Shown here piece after piece: positions 7,919 through 16,887 of a stretch of DNA of 64,000 nt. The notes under the pieces were generated by a model that saw only the letters and a list, made by a program, of their open reading frames with translations, made no database searches and was not told the DNA's origin. The translations under genes were made by a program, and so were the position numbers. The stretch comes from Pseudomonas parakoreensis (GTDB lineage: Bacteria; Pseudomonadota; Gammaproteobacteria; Pseudomonadales; Pseudomonadaceae): assembly GCF_021602155.1 (NCBI RefSeq), contig NZ_BQHY01000024.1, positions 1 through 64,000 on the forward strand. The letters are read 5' to 3'. The number at the start of each line of letters is the position of its first letter. The stretch's first letter is position 1.

Positions 7919-9621
7919 TCTTCCACCCGCACTTCGCGGAACATGCCCGTTTCCATGTGATAAAGCAGATGGCAGTGATAGGCCCAGCGGCCCAATGCAT
8001 CGGCCGTGACCCGATAACTGCGACGGGTACCGGGAGGCATGTCGATGGTGTGTTTGCGCACCTGGAAGTTGCCGTTTTCGTCTTCCAGATCGCTCCACAT
8101 GCCGTGCAGGTGGATGGGGTGGGTCATCATCGTGTCGTTGACCAGCACCAGACGGATGCGCTCGCCGTACTTGAGGCGCAGCGGCTCGGCGTCGGAGAAC
8201 TTGATGCCGTTGAACGACCAGGCGAACTTCTCCATGTGCCCGGTCAGGTGCAGCTCGAGCGTGCGCCCGGGATCGCGGCCATCCGGGTCGTCGAAGGTGC
8301 TGCGCAGGTCGGCGTAAGTCAGCACGCGACGACCGTTGTTGCGCAGCCCGAGGCCGGGGTCGTCGAGTTTCGGTGTGGGGGTCATGGCTTGCATGTCCAC
8401 CAGCGGGTTGTCTTTTTCGCTGGCGGGGTGCGATTGCATCGGGCCCATCGCCGAGTGGTCCATGCCCGCCATGTCGCTCATGTCCATCGAGCCGTGGTCC
8501 ATGCCACCCATGCCCATGTCGTCCATGGTCACCCGTGGGCGCGAATCCAGCGCTGGCAGCGGGGCCGTCAGACCGGCGCGGGACGCGAGGGTGGCGCGGG
8601 CGTAACCGCTGCGGTCCATGGCCTGGGCGAACAGGGTATAAGCGTCGGCGGCGGGCTCGACGATCACGTCGTAGGTTTCCGCCACCGCGATGCGCAGTTC
8701 ATCGACGCTGACCGGTTTGACGTGCAAACCGTCTGCTGCCACCACGGTCATTTTCAGCCCGGGTATGCGCACGTCGAAGTAGGTCATGGCCGAGCCGTTG
8801 ATCAGGCGCAGGCGCAGTTTTTCGCCGGGGCGAAACAGGCCGGTCCAATTCGAGTCAGGAGCGTGGCCGTTGATCAGGAAGGTGTAGGTGGCGCCACTGA
8901 CGTCGGCGATGTCGGTGGGGTTCATCTTCATTTCGGCCCACATCGTGCGGTCGGCGACGGTGGCACCCCAGCCTTTGTCGCTGACGTCGTCGATGAAATC
9001 GCCAACCGTGCGCTTGTGGTAGTTGTAGTAGTCGGACTGCTTTTTCAGGGTTTTCAGCAGGCTGGCCGGGTCATCGTCGGTCCAGTCGCTGAGCATCACC
9101 ACGTAGTCGCGGTCGTAGTGGAACGGCTCCGGTTCTTTCGCATCGATCACCAACGGCCCGTAGACCCCGGCCTGTTCCTGCAAGCCGGAGTGGCTGTGAT
9201 ACCAGTAAGTGCCGTGCTGCCGCACCTTGAACTGGTAGACGTACATGCCGCCCGGTTCGATGCCGTGAAAACTCAGACCCGGCACGCCGTCCATGTTGGC
9301 CGGCAGCAGGATGCCGTGCCAGTGAATCGAAGTGCTGTCCTTGAGCCGATTACGCACCCGCAGCGTCACCGTGTCGCCTTCGCGCCAGCGCAACAGTGGA
9401 CCGGGCAGGCTGCCATTGATGGTCAGCGCAGTGCGCGGGCTGCCGGTGAAGTTGACCGGGGTTTCGCCGATGAACAGCTCGAACTCGCTGCCGCTCAGCT
9501 CATTGATCTGCCCTGGCCCGCTCAGCGCCCAGACCGGCGCGCGCCACAGACCGAGGCCGCCGAGCAGGCCGCCGGCGGCCAGGCCTTTGACGAAGGTGCG
9601 TCTTGAAGTGTTGGAAGGCAT
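7915..9621 (-). CDS. copA: Multicopper oxidase CopA, Tat-exported
   Basis: A 568-residue periplasmic multicopper oxidase that oxidises Cu(I) and sequesters copper. The N-terminus has a twin-arginine signal ([13 protein letters not shown]). Copper-site motifs are in place: HWHG and HSHSG near the N-terminus, HPIHLHGMW and the terminal [13 protein letters not shown] carrying the T1 ligands. A Met/His-rich region ([19 protein letters not shown] and on) lies around residues 365-400 and is typical of CopA-type oxidases. First gene of copABCD. Confidence 0.95.
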   Translation of the reverse strand: MPSNTSRRTFVKGLAAGGLLGGLGLWRAPVWALSGPGQINELSGSEFELFIGETPVNFTGSPRTALTINGSLPGPLLRWREGDTVTLRVRNRLKDSTSIHWHGILLPANMDGVPGLSFHGIEPGGMYVYQFKVRQHGTYWYHSHSGLQEQAGVYGPLVIDAKEPEPFHYDRDYVVMLSDWTDDDPASLLKTLKKQSDYYNYHKRTVGDFIDDVSDKGWGATVADRTMWAEMKMNPTDIADVSGATYTFLINGHAPDSNWTGLFRPGEKLRLRLINGSAMTYFDVRIPGLKMTVVAADGLHVKPVSVDELRIAVAETYDVIVEPAADAYTLFAQAMDRSGYARATLASRAGLTAPLPALDSRPRVTMDDMGMGGMDHGSMDMSDMAGMDHSAMGPMQSHPASEKDNPLVDMQAMTPTPKLDDPGLGLRNNGRRVLTYADLRSTFDDPDGRDPGRTLELHLTGHMEKFAWSFNGIKFSDAEPLRLKYGERIRLVLVNDTMMTHPIHLHGMWSDLEDENGNFQVRKHTIDMPPGTRRSYRVTADALGRWAYHCHLLYHMETGMFREVRVEE

Positions 9622-9692
9622 GCGCTGGAAGTCCCCGTTTGAAACATGACGGGGAGGCTAACCAGCGCTGGCTTTCAGTTGGCTGAGGGCGG

Positions 9693-9709
9693 GATTACAG
9701 TTTTGACAG
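9693..9709 (-). promoter_or_regulatory. Candidate cop box for CopR
   Basis: Read on the minus strand this is CTGTCAAAACTGTAATC, matching the TGACAnnnnTGTnAT type of CopR/CusR site known upstream of cop operons. It lies about 70-90 bases before the copA start. No copRS two-component pair is in this window. Confidence 0.5.
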
Positions 9710-9723
9710 TTTGCCCGTTCCTG

Positions 9724-10194
9724 TTACAGGCCCAGACCTTCCTGCACCACCTGCAACAGATTGTTCTCGGTCAGCGCAATCGCATCCAGTTCTTGCCCGG
9801 TTTCCACCGTTTGCAACCACCAATGGCTTTCATGATGTTCATCGACGGTGCGCAGCAGGGAGGTGTTGCGGTCCGGCAGGGTGATCTGTACGCGGCCGGC
9901 GCCGTCCTCGGTAAACCGGGCGATGGGATCAAAGGTCAGGGTTTGCTGGTTGGCTTCGATCACCAGTTGGTCGATCGCATAATCGTGGCTTTCGCCATCA
10001 GGTGAGCTTTCGCAAACGTGGGTCGGGTTGCGGCGGATTTTCAGGCCGACTTCGGTGACGGGCTGCAGCCAGGCCTCGATGCGGTGGTACAGGTCATAGA
10101 CCTGCGCCGGCCAGCAATCGATCTCCAGCGCGGCATCCGCGTGGGTGTGCCGGGTTTGCTTGAGTTTGGCGGCGAGTTCGTCTGCTTTACTCAT
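9724..10194 (-). CDS. Conserved hypothetical cytoplasmic protein
   Basis: A 156-residue soluble protein without signal peptide or membrane segment. I do not recognise a named family. The start at 10194 (MSKADELAAKLKQ) was chosen over an upstream in-frame start because a GGGATCCG-type site lies just before it and the upstream extension looks non-coding. The protein is acidic, Gln- and His-rich, and has no obvious catalytic motif. It ends 102 bases upstream of copA on the same strand, so it might be in the same direction of transcription but is separated by the cop box. Confidence 0.65.
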   Translation of the reverse strand: MSKADELAAKLKQTRHTHADAALEIDCWPAQVYDLYHRIEAWLQPVTEVGLKIRRNPTHVCESSPDGESHDYAIDQLVIEANQQTLTFDPIARFTEDGAGRVQITLPDRNTSLLRTVDEHHESHWWLQTVETGQELDAIALTENNLLQVVQEGLGL

Positions 10195-10359
10195 TTCGGA
10201 TCCCTTGGTTTGATGTCTGCCTGTTAATCGTAGACCTTTCAACGGCGTACGGTCTTGCCTTGCGTCATGCGCTTGCAACACAAGCATGGCGAAATCAGCG
10301 CTGGTCAAGTCTGGCCAGCATCAAAAACCACGGACGCAGGCGTCCCAAGGAGCGGGTAC

Positions 10360-11025
10360 ATGAAAAAGCTGTTTACAATTCTGGCGCTGATCGCGCTGAC
10401 GGCCGGTAGCATCGGCCTGAGTTCGGCGCGTCAGTCGCACGCCAGCAAGGTGCAAACGGAAGCGGTGGCGGGGCAGTTCGATTACTACCTGCTGACGCTG
10501 TCCTGGTCGCCGACCTTTTGCCTCACTCACAAAGATGACGTGCAATGTTCCGGCAAGGGTTATGGCTTCGTGCTGCACGGTTTGTGGCCGCAATACGCCA
10601 ATGGCGGCTGGCCGGAATCCTGCCCACCCTTGACCACGCTGTCGGCGGCGGAGACGACCAAAGGTCTGACGCTGTTCCCGACCAAAAAACTGCTTGATCA
10701 CGAATGGTCCAAGCACGGCACTTGCAGCGGTTTGGGCTCGATGGGCTATCTGGATGAGGCGGACAAAGCGGTGGGCGCGGTGAAGATTCCGCAAGAGCTG
10801 CAGCCGTTCAGTTCCTCGTATTATTTCGAAGCCCAGGAAATCGCCGACCTGTTCCGCAAGGCCAACCCGGGCATCCCGGCCAATGGCATCGCGGTGATCT
10901 GCAGCGGCCCGGAACTCTCGGAAGTGCGGGTGTGCATGGGCAAGGATCTGCAGTTCGGTGCTTGCGGCAAGGGCGTGAAGACCCAGTGCCGGGCGGGGGA
11001 TATTCGGGTGCCACCGTCGCGTTGA
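10360..11025 (+). CDS. Secreted T2-family ribonuclease
   Basis: A 222-residue ribonuclease T2 (RNase I-type) that cleaves RNA through 2',3'-cyclic phosphate intermediates in the periplasm or outside. It has a signal peptide (MKKLFTILALIALTAGS). Both active-site blocks are present: CAS I as HGLWPQ and CAS II as EWSKHGTC, each with its catalytic histidine, plus Lys and Glu of CAS II. Six or more cysteines suit a disulfide-rich exported enzyme. The start at 10360 follows AAGGAGCGGGT. A rho-independent terminator follows. Confidence 0.92.
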   Translation: MKKLFTILALIALTAGSIGLSSARQSHASKVQTEAVAGQFDYYLLTLSWSPTFCLTHKDDVQCSGKGYGFVLHGLWPQYANGGWPESCPPLTTLSAAETTKGLTLFPTKKLLDHEWSKHGTCSGLGSMGYLDEADKAVGAVKIPQELQPFSSSYYFEAQEIADLFRKANPGIPANGIAVICSGPELSEVRVCMGKDLQFGACGKGVKTQCRAGDIRVPPSR

Positions 11026-11049
11026 TGTGAGCGGTTTACGCGAATGAAA

Positions 11050-11078
11050 AAGGCGCCTCGATCGGGCGCCTTTTTTTG
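11050..11078 (+). terminator. Rho-independent terminator after the T2 ribonuclease
   Basis: AGGCGCC and GGCGCCT form a GC-rich stem followed by seven T. Confidence 0.9.
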
Positions 11079-11160
11079 CCTGGAGGTTTGAAGCAACCTG
11101 GAAATTCACGCATGCTTGCGCCCCCAAAAGGATGACCCGCAACACGGCAAGGAGCTGTTC

Positions 11161-11408
11161 ATGAGCGGAAAACCCGCCGCCCGCGTCACCGATCCGACCG
11201 CCTGCCCACTCCCGGGACATGGCACCAATCCGATTGCCAATGGCTCGCCGAACGTGAATTTCGACGGATTGGTGAAAAGTGGCTTATCTCCTTTGGCCCT
11301 TCATTAAACGTCAATGTAGACACAAATTATGCAAATGCTTTGGGGTTGTTTACTGCCCGTATCGCCGGGGCAAGCCGGCAGGCGATATGCTTTTTGACTC
11401 AATCATGA
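11161..11408 (+). pseudogene. Collapsed PAAR-domain effector gene
   Basis: The first frame (11161-11307) encodes MSGKPAARVTDPTACPLPGH and on to NFDGL, the N-terminus of a type VI secretion PAAR spike protein, then runs out of similarity after about 40 residues and stops. From 11283 to the TGA at 11406-11408 a second frame encodes SFGPSLNVNVDTNYANALGL followed by FTARIAGASRQAICFLTQS, which looks like the coding C-terminal tail of an effector. The simplest reading is an internal deletion that joined the two ends out of frame and removed most of the PAAR and toxin domains. A good GGAGCTGTTC site precedes the first ATG. The next gene, 10 bases on, is a lipoprotein that may be the immunity protein. 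Confidence 0.6.
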
Positions 11409-11418
11409 AGGAGTTTCC

Positions 11419-11943
11419 ATGATGTACAGGCTACTCCTTTGCGTTTTACTCGCTATTTGCTCTGGTTGTGCGAAGAACCACGTAAAGCCTCCGGCAAACC
11501 TGAGCTTCGAGTCTGTGGAAAGAGAAAAATCGCTGCTATACGTCATCCGGTATCAGTCGGACGTTGATGTGTTGGATCTTTTTGATCGCGGAGAGCGAGT
11601 TGGGGTGATTTCGGGCATGCTTCATTGTGCATTGGCGGATGATCATGATTTCTCAGTAGGCAAAGCCATACAGTTTTCCGCCACCGGTTTGATACGCTCG
11701 GAAAAAAATGAAAACAACAAGGCCAAGTTTTCCTATCTCACTCGCGCATTCTTGAGTGAAACTTCAAGCAACCGGAGTTCTGAAAGAAATCTCTCGGTGG
11801 CAGAGCTGAATCAACTCCTCGCCAACAAACAACAAATCCCCTGCAAAGTCGTCGTCACCGCGTACGGCTATAAACCCTACTACTCAAACACCATGAACCT
11901 GCCGGTCGCGGATCTACTGCGGGAAATCAACAAACCCCGATAG
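11419..11943 (+). CDS. Lipoprotein, probable orphan T6SS immunity protein
   Basis: A 174-residue lipoprotein: hydrophobic MMYRLLLCVLLAI then the lipobox CSGC. The mature part is unrecognised; it contains SFESVEREKSLLYVIRYQSD and two further cysteines. Its AT content is clearly higher than that of neighbouring core genes. It starts 10 bases after the tail of the collapsed PAAR effector gene, with a strong GAAGGAG site, the position where the cognate immunity gene of a PAAR-toxin is normally found. A role as immunity protein against a periplasm-acting effector is inference from position and from the lipoprotein signal. Confidence 0.6.
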   Translation: MMYRLLLCVLLAICSGCAKNHVKPPANLSFESVEREKSLLYVIRYQSDVDVLDLFDRGERVGVISGMLHCALADDHDFSVGKAIQFSATGLIRSEKNENNKAKFSYLTRAFLSETSSNRSSERNLSVAELNQLLANKQQIPCKVVVTAYGYKPYYSNTMNLPVADLLREINKPR

Positions 11944-12179
11944 CTGCCACTGGTGCCCTGCGCGAATGCCCTGCGCAGATACGCGAGGGCGATCACCTGC
12001 AAAACGACCTCTGAAAATAAATCGCGGCGCGGCGTTCATCCAAATCCCTCGCGCGCCGATACAGCGGGGCGGGCGTGTGTTGGCGCGGCGGGTTTGCCGT
12101 GCGCATCCCGGTGGGCTACGCTCACAAAAAGTAAGGGTTTCGGGCTGCGGCCCCTGTCGTACCTGCCCAGGACACGTTT

Positions 12180-13748
12180 TTGCCAATCCCCATTCACGAA
12201 CCGCATCAAACTCCCGGCACGCTTAAACGCCTGCCGTTGCGCAAGGCGGCAGCGCTGTTCATCGTTGCGGTGTGCCTGTGCCTGTCCGGCTTGCTTTATT
12301 TGCAGCTGGAGCAGACGCGGCGTCAGGATCTGGCGAACGCGCAGGTTGCCTCTACCAACTTGACCCGAGCCATGGCGCAGCAGGCCGAAGACACGTTTCT
12401 GGCTGCCGATCTGGTGCTCACCAGTCTCGCCGACTGGGTCGAGGACGATGGTTATGGCGCCACGCAGCGACCACGCCTGCAAAAAACCTTTGCCCGCCGG
12501 GTGCAGCAACTGGAACAGCTGCACGGCATGTTCCTGTTCGACCGCGAGGGGCAGTGGGTGATTACCTCGTTCCCGGACCTGCCTCGTGGCAACGGCGTGG
12601 CCGACCGCGAGTACTTCAGGTTTCACCAACAGAATGTTTCTACCGTGGCGCACATCGGCCCGGCGATCCGCAGTCGGGAAAATGGTGAGTGGATCATTCC
12701 GATCTCGAAGCGCATCAATGACCGCGCCGGCAACTTTCAGGGCGTGCTGATGGCCGGGATCAAGATGGCGTACTTCGACCGCTTCTTCAAAAGCTTCAGT
12801 ATTGATGACGACGGCATCATGTTTCTCGGCCTTAAGGACGGCACCTTGCTGGCCCGGCGACCGTTCGACGAAAGCCTGATCGGCTCGTCGCTGGCGCGGG
12901 GCAAGATCTATCAGAAACTGCTGCCTGAAGCACCGGCCGGTACGGCGATGATCAGATCAGTGGTCGACGGCGTGGTGCGTTTATATGGCTACCGGCAGTT
13001 GGCGGCTTACCCGCTGGTGGTCGCGTCCGCCTCTTCGCGCGACACGATTCTCAAGGGCTGGTCCGAGCGGGCCTTTCAGTCCAGCGTGATTGTGGCGCTG
13101 GTGATTCTCGGCGTCGGCCTGTTCGGCTGGGTGTTCATTCATCAGGTGCGTGACGGTGAGCGTATCGAGAAAAACCTGCGCAAGGCACAGCGCGCACTGG
13201 AGCAGATTGCGACTCATGACAGCCTGACCGGGCTGGCGAACCGGCGGCTGTTCGAGCAATCGCTGGACATCGAATTCGCCCGCGGTGCACGGCAGTCGAG
13301 TCCGGTCGGCCTGATCATGCTCGATATCGACTTCTTCAAACGCTACAACGATGCCTACGGCCATGTGGCGGGGGATCATTGCCTGACCCAGGTGGCCCAG
13401 GTGCTGAAGAACAGTTGCCAGCGCAAGGCTGACCTGGCAGTACGGTACGGTGGCGAAGAGTTCGCGGTGCTGCTGCCGGACACTGACATCAACGGCACGC
13501 TGGCGATTGCCGGGCAGATCCGCCGCAGCGTGATGGACAAGCGCATCACCCACAGCGGTTCGCCGACCGGCTACCTCACGGTGAGCCTGGGTTGTTATGC
13601 GTTTGTGCCCAGCGGCAACGACAGCGTGGAAGAATTTATCCAGCGTGCCGACGCGGCGTTGTATCAGGCGAAAAACGCCGGGCGCAATCGCGCAGCGGTG
13701 TTGTCGCTGGAATCGGAGGTTGCCGAGTTGATGCGTTCGGATCGCTAA
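12180..13748 (+). CDS. Membrane diguanylate cyclase with periplasmic sensor
   Basis: A 522-residue protein expected to make cyclic di-GMP. Transmembrane helix about 22-40, a periplasmic region of about 260 residues resembling a PDC/dCACHE sensor (FDREGQWVITSFPD, ISKRIND), a second helix about 300-320, then a GGDEF domain. The active loop is GGEEF in RYGGEEFAVL, preceded five residues upstream by RKAD, an intact RxxD inhibitory site. Mg-binding DIDFFKRYND and GDHCL are present. The only possible start before the first membrane helix is the TTG at 12180, 16 codons after an in-frame stop at 12132. Confidence 0.88.
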   Translation: MPIPIHEPHQTPGTLKRLPLRKAAALFIVAVCLCLSGLLYLQLEQTRRQDLANAQVASTNLTRAMAQQAEDTFLAADLVLTSLADWVEDDGYGATQRPRLQKTFARRVQQLEQLHGMFLFDREGQWVITSFPDLPRGNGVADREYFRFHQQNVSTVAHIGPAIRSRENGEWIIPISKRINDRAGNFQGVLMAGIKMAYFDRFFKSFSIDDDGIMFLGLKDGTLLARRPFDESLIGSSLARGKIYQKLLPEAPAGTAMIRSVVDGVVRLYGYRQLAAYPLVVASASSRDTILKGWSERAFQSSVIVALVILGVGLFGWVFIHQVRDGERIEKNLRKAQRALEQIATHDSLTGLANRRLFEQSLDIEFARGARQSSPVGLIMLDIDFFKRYNDAYGHVAGDHCLTQVAQVLKNSCQRKADLAVRYGGEEFAVLLPDTDINGTLAIAGQIRRSVMDKRITHSGSPTGYLTVSLGCYAFVPSGNDSVEEFIQRADAALYQAKNAGRNRAAVLSLESEVAELMRSDR

Positions 13749-13839
13749 AGGCCCGCCCCTGATCCGTGGCGAGGAGCCCGGTTCCCGCGCCACAGATTGT
13801 TGGCTTTATGCCGGATCACCAGCTGTCACGCTTGTTCGT

Positions 13840-14139
13840 TCAGCTGCCGGTGCCACCGCCGGCACCGCCAGTTCCGCCGCCGGCCGAGCCGGTGCCGCCA
13901 CCCGCCCCCGAACCAGAACCCATGGTGCCACTGTTAGTGCCCGTACCCTTGCCGGCGCCATCGGTACTGTCGCCGTTTTTCGGTGCTCCGGGATTGGTGT
14001 TGGGGGGCATGTTGGTGCCACTTGTCGCACCGGATTGGGTGCCTGAGGAATCTGCCCCGTCATTGGCGGCAAAGGCGCCGAGCGACGCGGAGGTCAACAG
14101 CCCGGCGAGCAACAGCGAAGTCAGTTTGCGCGATGTCAT
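13840..14139 (-). CDS. Small Gly/Thr/Ser-rich secreted protein
   Basis: A 99-residue protein with a clear signal peptide (MTSRKLTSLLLAGLLTSASL, cleavage near AFA). The rest is low-complexity: Ser/Gly/Thr/Asn followed by GAGGGTGSAGGGTGGAGGGT-type repeats to the C-terminus. It has no cysteine and no membrane segment after the signal. An AGACGTACC context precedes the ATG. Similar Gly-rich exported peptides occur in pseudomonads but I know no function for them. Confidence 0.6.
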   Translation of the reverse strand: MTSRKLTSLLLAGLLTSASLGAFAANDGADSSGTQSGATSGTNMPPNTNPGAPKNGDSTDGAGKGTGTNSGTMGSGSGAGGGTGSAGGGTGGAGGGTGS

Positions 14140-14368
14140 GGTACGTCTCCAGAAAGGGTCGGTTACCTGACTTTGGTCTGACGGCCCTGAACGTTGGTGC
14201 CACCTGGCTGACGAGCGGTTGCGACCTGAGCTTTACTGAGCATGCGGCAGGTCGCGGCAATCAGGCCAGAGGTGAGCGCCTGTTGCGCGGCAGGCGGTTG
14301 ATCCGATGCAACCAGCGGCGCCGCCACCGGGTCACAATTGTCATACCTTGTTCGCCGGAGCCTGGACG

Positions 14369-15163
14369 ATGAAAAACCTGCGGATTGCCACCTTCAACGT
14401 CAACGGTTTGCGTGCGCGGTTACCGAACCTGCTGCAATGGCTCAAGCGCGAGCAGCCGGACATTGCCTGCCTGCAGGAACTCAAGTCGGTGGACAGTGCA
14501 TTTCCGGCTGCCGAACTCGAAGCGGCGGGTTACGGCGCGATCTGGCACGGTCAGGCGTCATGGAACGGCGTGGCGATCCTCGCTCGCGATGCGCAGCCGC
14601 TGGAAAGCCGTCGTGGTCTGCCGGGCGATCCCGACGACAAGCACAGTCGTTATCTGGAGGCGGCGGTGCACGGCGTGCTGGTCGGCTGCCTGTACTTGCC
14701 CAACGGCAATCCGCAGCCGGGGCCGAAGTTCGATTACAAACTGGCCTGGTTCGAACGCCTGATCCGCTACGCCAAGGATCTGCAAAGCAGCGATCATCCG
14801 GTGGTGCTGGCCGGCGATTACAACGTGGTGCCCAGCGACATGGACATCTACAACACCCGTTCCTGGCTCAAGGATGCGCTGCTGCAGCCCGAAAGCCGCG
14901 AGTGTTATCAACGGCTGCTCGATCAGGGCTGGACTGATTCGCTGCGTCATCTGTATCCCGAGGATCGCCTCTACACGTTCTGGGATTACTTCCGCCAGCA
15001 TTGGCAAACCAACTCCGGTCTGCGTATTGATCATCTGCTGCTCAACCCGGCACTCAGCCCTTACCTGCACGAGGCCGGGGTCGACGCCTGGGTGCGCAAC
15101 GAACCGCACGCCAGCGACCATGCACCGACCTGGATTCGCATCGGTTCGCGCAAGCGGCGGTAG
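14369..15163 (+). CDS. xthA: Exodeoxyribonuclease III
   Basis: A 264-residue ExoIII/AP-endonuclease-family enzyme for base-excision repair: cuts at abasic sites and removes 3' blocking groups. Family motifs are present: FNVNGLRAR, LQELK (metal Glu), WNGVAIL, AGDYNVVPSDMD (Asp, Asn), LRIDHLL and the C-terminal SDHAP containing the catalytic Asp-His. The length is usual for the family. Pseudomonads may carry more than one such nuclease, so the exact paralogue is not settled. Confidence 0.88.
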   Translation: MKNLRIATFNVNGLRARLPNLLQWLKREQPDIACLQELKSVDSAFPAAELEAAGYGAIWHGQASWNGVAILARDAQPLESRRGLPGDPDDKHSRYLEAAVHGVLVGCLYLPNGNPQPGPKFDYKLAWFERLIRYAKDLQSSDHPVVLAGDYNVVPSDMDIYNTRSWLKDALLQPESRECYQRLLDQGWTDSLRHLYPEDRLYTFWDYFRQHWQTNSGLRIDHLLLNPALSPYLHEAGVDAWVRNEPHASDHAPTWIRIGSRKRR

Positions 15164-15263
15164 CGCTGATTGGCGAAATCAATTGTCGGAGTCGGGGCCT
15201 GATCCCGTATACCTGTCGGCCAGCGGCACAGCGATCCGCGGCCACATGCAAAAGGACTGAGCA

Positions 15264-16091
15264 ATGAGCGAGCCACGTCTGGCGAATCCGACGTTGTACC
15301 TGCAGCGCCTGGGGTTCGATGCCCCACCGGCACCGACCCTGGAAACCCTGCGGCAGTTGCAGTTACGCCATACCGGCGTCTTCCCCTTCGAGAACCTGTC
15401 GACGATCACGGGCGCAGCGGTGCTGATCGATCTGGCGTCGGTCGAACAGAAAGTTCTCCACGGAGGCCGAGGTGGTTACTGCTACGAACTGAACAATCTG
15501 TTTCTGGCGTTGTTGCAGGAATTGGGCTTCGAGGCCCGTGGCATCTCCGGCCGTGTGGTGCTGGCGCAACCCGAGGGCACCTGGACGGCGCGCACCCATC
15601 GCTTGAGCCTGGTGATCATCGACGGCGAGCGTTACATCACCGATGTCGGCTTTGGCGGCATGGTGCCGACTGCGCCGCTGTTGCTCGATACCGAGGCTGA
15701 ACAGCCGACGCCGCACGAGTCCTATCGTATCGAGAAACAGGCCGACGGTTACATGCTGCGCGCCAATGTCGCAGGCGAGTGGCGCGCGATGTACCTGTTT
15801 GATCTGCAACGCCAGGAAGACATCGATTACACCCTCGGCAACTGGTACGTCTCGACCCATCCCGAGTCACCGTTCGCCAAACGGCTGATGGTTGCACGCA
15901 CTGGCGATGGCTGGCGACGGACCCTGAACAACGGCAGCTTCGCGATTCATCACATGGGCGCCGACAGCGAGCGGCGCGAGGTGGCGGATGTCGATGAGTT
16001 GATCGAGGTGCTGGAACAGGAGTTCGGCCTGCGCCTGCCTGACCAGCCGCATGTGCGCCAGTCGCTGGCGCGGATGCTCGTACCGGCCTGA
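15264..16091 (+). CDS. Arylamine N-acetyltransferase
   Basis: A 275-residue NAT-family enzyme that moves acetyl from acetyl-CoA to arylamines or hydrazines. The Cys-His-Asp triad is visible: Cys in GGRGGYCYELN, His in TARTHRLSLV and Asp in YITDVGFGG. PFENL near the N-terminus is also typical. It begins 100 bases after xthA with an AAAGGACTGAGC ribosome site. The length is the usual 270-280 residues. Confidence 0.92.
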   Translation: MSEPRLANPTLYLQRLGFDAPPAPTLETLRQLQLRHTGVFPFENLSTITGAAVLIDLASVEQKVLHGGRGGYCYELNNLFLALLQELGFEARGISGRVVLAQPEGTWTARTHRLSLVIIDGERYITDVGFGGMVPTAPLLLDTEAEQPTPHESYRIEKQADGYMLRANVAGEWRAMYLFDLQRQEDIDYTLGNWYVSTHPESPFAKRLMVARTGDGWRRTLNNGSFAIHHMGADSERREVADVDELIEVLEQEFGLRLPDQPHVRQSLARMLVPA

Positions 16092-16093
16092 TC

Positions 16094-16426
16094 TCAAGGC
16101 TTGGCCTCCGGTTCCAGTACCCGGCGGATTTCACCGACCGCCGCCGAGAGCTTTTTTTCCAGGCTCTTGAGGTCGGCGGCGGTGATGCCTTTCTTTAATT
16201 GCCCGGAGTGGGGCGGCTCGGCCTCCTGCGTTTTGCTGCCAGCCTCCAGCAGGGCATGGCGCAGGTTGTTGTTGATCACCGTCTGATAACCGAAGCCTTC
16301 GTTTTCCGCCACGTTGCGGGCGGCTTCGATGACCGCGTCATCGAGCATGATGGTGATGCGGGTCTTGCCCTTGGCGGGCGCCAAGGCACCGCGTTTGCCC
16401 TGCGAGAAGTCGTATTCGTCTTTCAT
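16094..16426 (-). CDS. brnA: BrnA family antitoxin
   Basis: A 110-residue protein with the ribbon-helix-helix segment TRITIMLDDAVIEAARNVAE and GFGYQTVINNNLRHAL typical of BrnA antitoxins, which bind and neutralise BrnT and repress the operon. The C-terminus is extended and charged. It starts four bases after the brnT stop on the minus strand. Its end lies three bases from the stop of the convergent acetyltransferase gene. Confidence 0.85.
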   Translation of the reverse strand: MKDEYDFSQGKRGALAPAKGKTRITIMLDDAVIEAARNVAENEGFGYQTVINNNLRHALLEAGSKTQEAEPPHSGQLKKGITAADLKSLEKKLSAAVGEIRRVLEPEAKP

Positions 16427-16429
16427 TGT

Positions 16430-16714
16430 TCAAGCCTCCAGAAAGTAAGCGCAACGCTCGCTCGGTGTGGCGACGCGTGCAGAAATGATTCGTACGACGT
16501 TGGCTTCGCGATAACTGTACGCAACCACCAGCAAACGCCCTTCGCCATCAAGGCCGAGGGTGATCCAGCGCTGTTCGTCATGGTCGTTGTCCTCGATCGT
16601 CAGCGCGCGCTCGTCGTGAAAGACCGGCTCGGTCTCGGCAAGGCTGACGCCCCTGTGCTTGAGTTTGTTGGCTGCGTTCTTGCTTTTGTCGTACTGAATT
16701 TCGAATGACTTCAC
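16430..16714 (-). CDS. brnT: BrnT family ribonuclease toxin
   Basis: A 94-residue BrnT toxin, a RelE-like mRNA interferase. The pattern FEIQYDKSKNAANKLKHRGV, then VFHDERALTIED, RWITLGLDGEGRLLVVAYSY and VVRIISARVATPSER is characteristic. The start is a GTG, with only a weak ribosome site, which may keep toxin levels low. It is the first gene of the pair, as usual for brnTA. Confidence 0.88.
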   Translation of the reverse strand: MKSFEIQYDKSKNAANKLKHRGVSLAETEPVFHDERALTIEDNDHDEQRWITLGLDGEGRLLVVAYSYREANVVRIISARVATPSERCAYFLEA

Positions 16715-16715
16715 T

Positions 16716-16734
16716 ATGCATACTTTATATGTAT
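16716..16734 (-). promoter_or_regulatory. Imperfect inverted repeat at the brnT promoter
   Basis: Immediately upstream of brnT the sequence reads ATACATATAAAGTATGCAT on the minus strand, with near-mirror ends and TATA-like elements. Position and symmetry suit autoregulation by a ribbon-helix-helix antitoxin. Confidence 0.35.
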
Positions 16735-16887
16735 AAAAAAGAGCGCCGGTGCACCGCTGGTCGCCATGAATAATTCAGCCTAGTGCGATAAGAACCGGGG
16801 CAGGAGGGGATGTGTTGCCGGATTTGTGGGAGCTAGAGGTGGCGAGATAGAAGCTTGGGTGGCTACCTATCCATTATGTGACTGATA

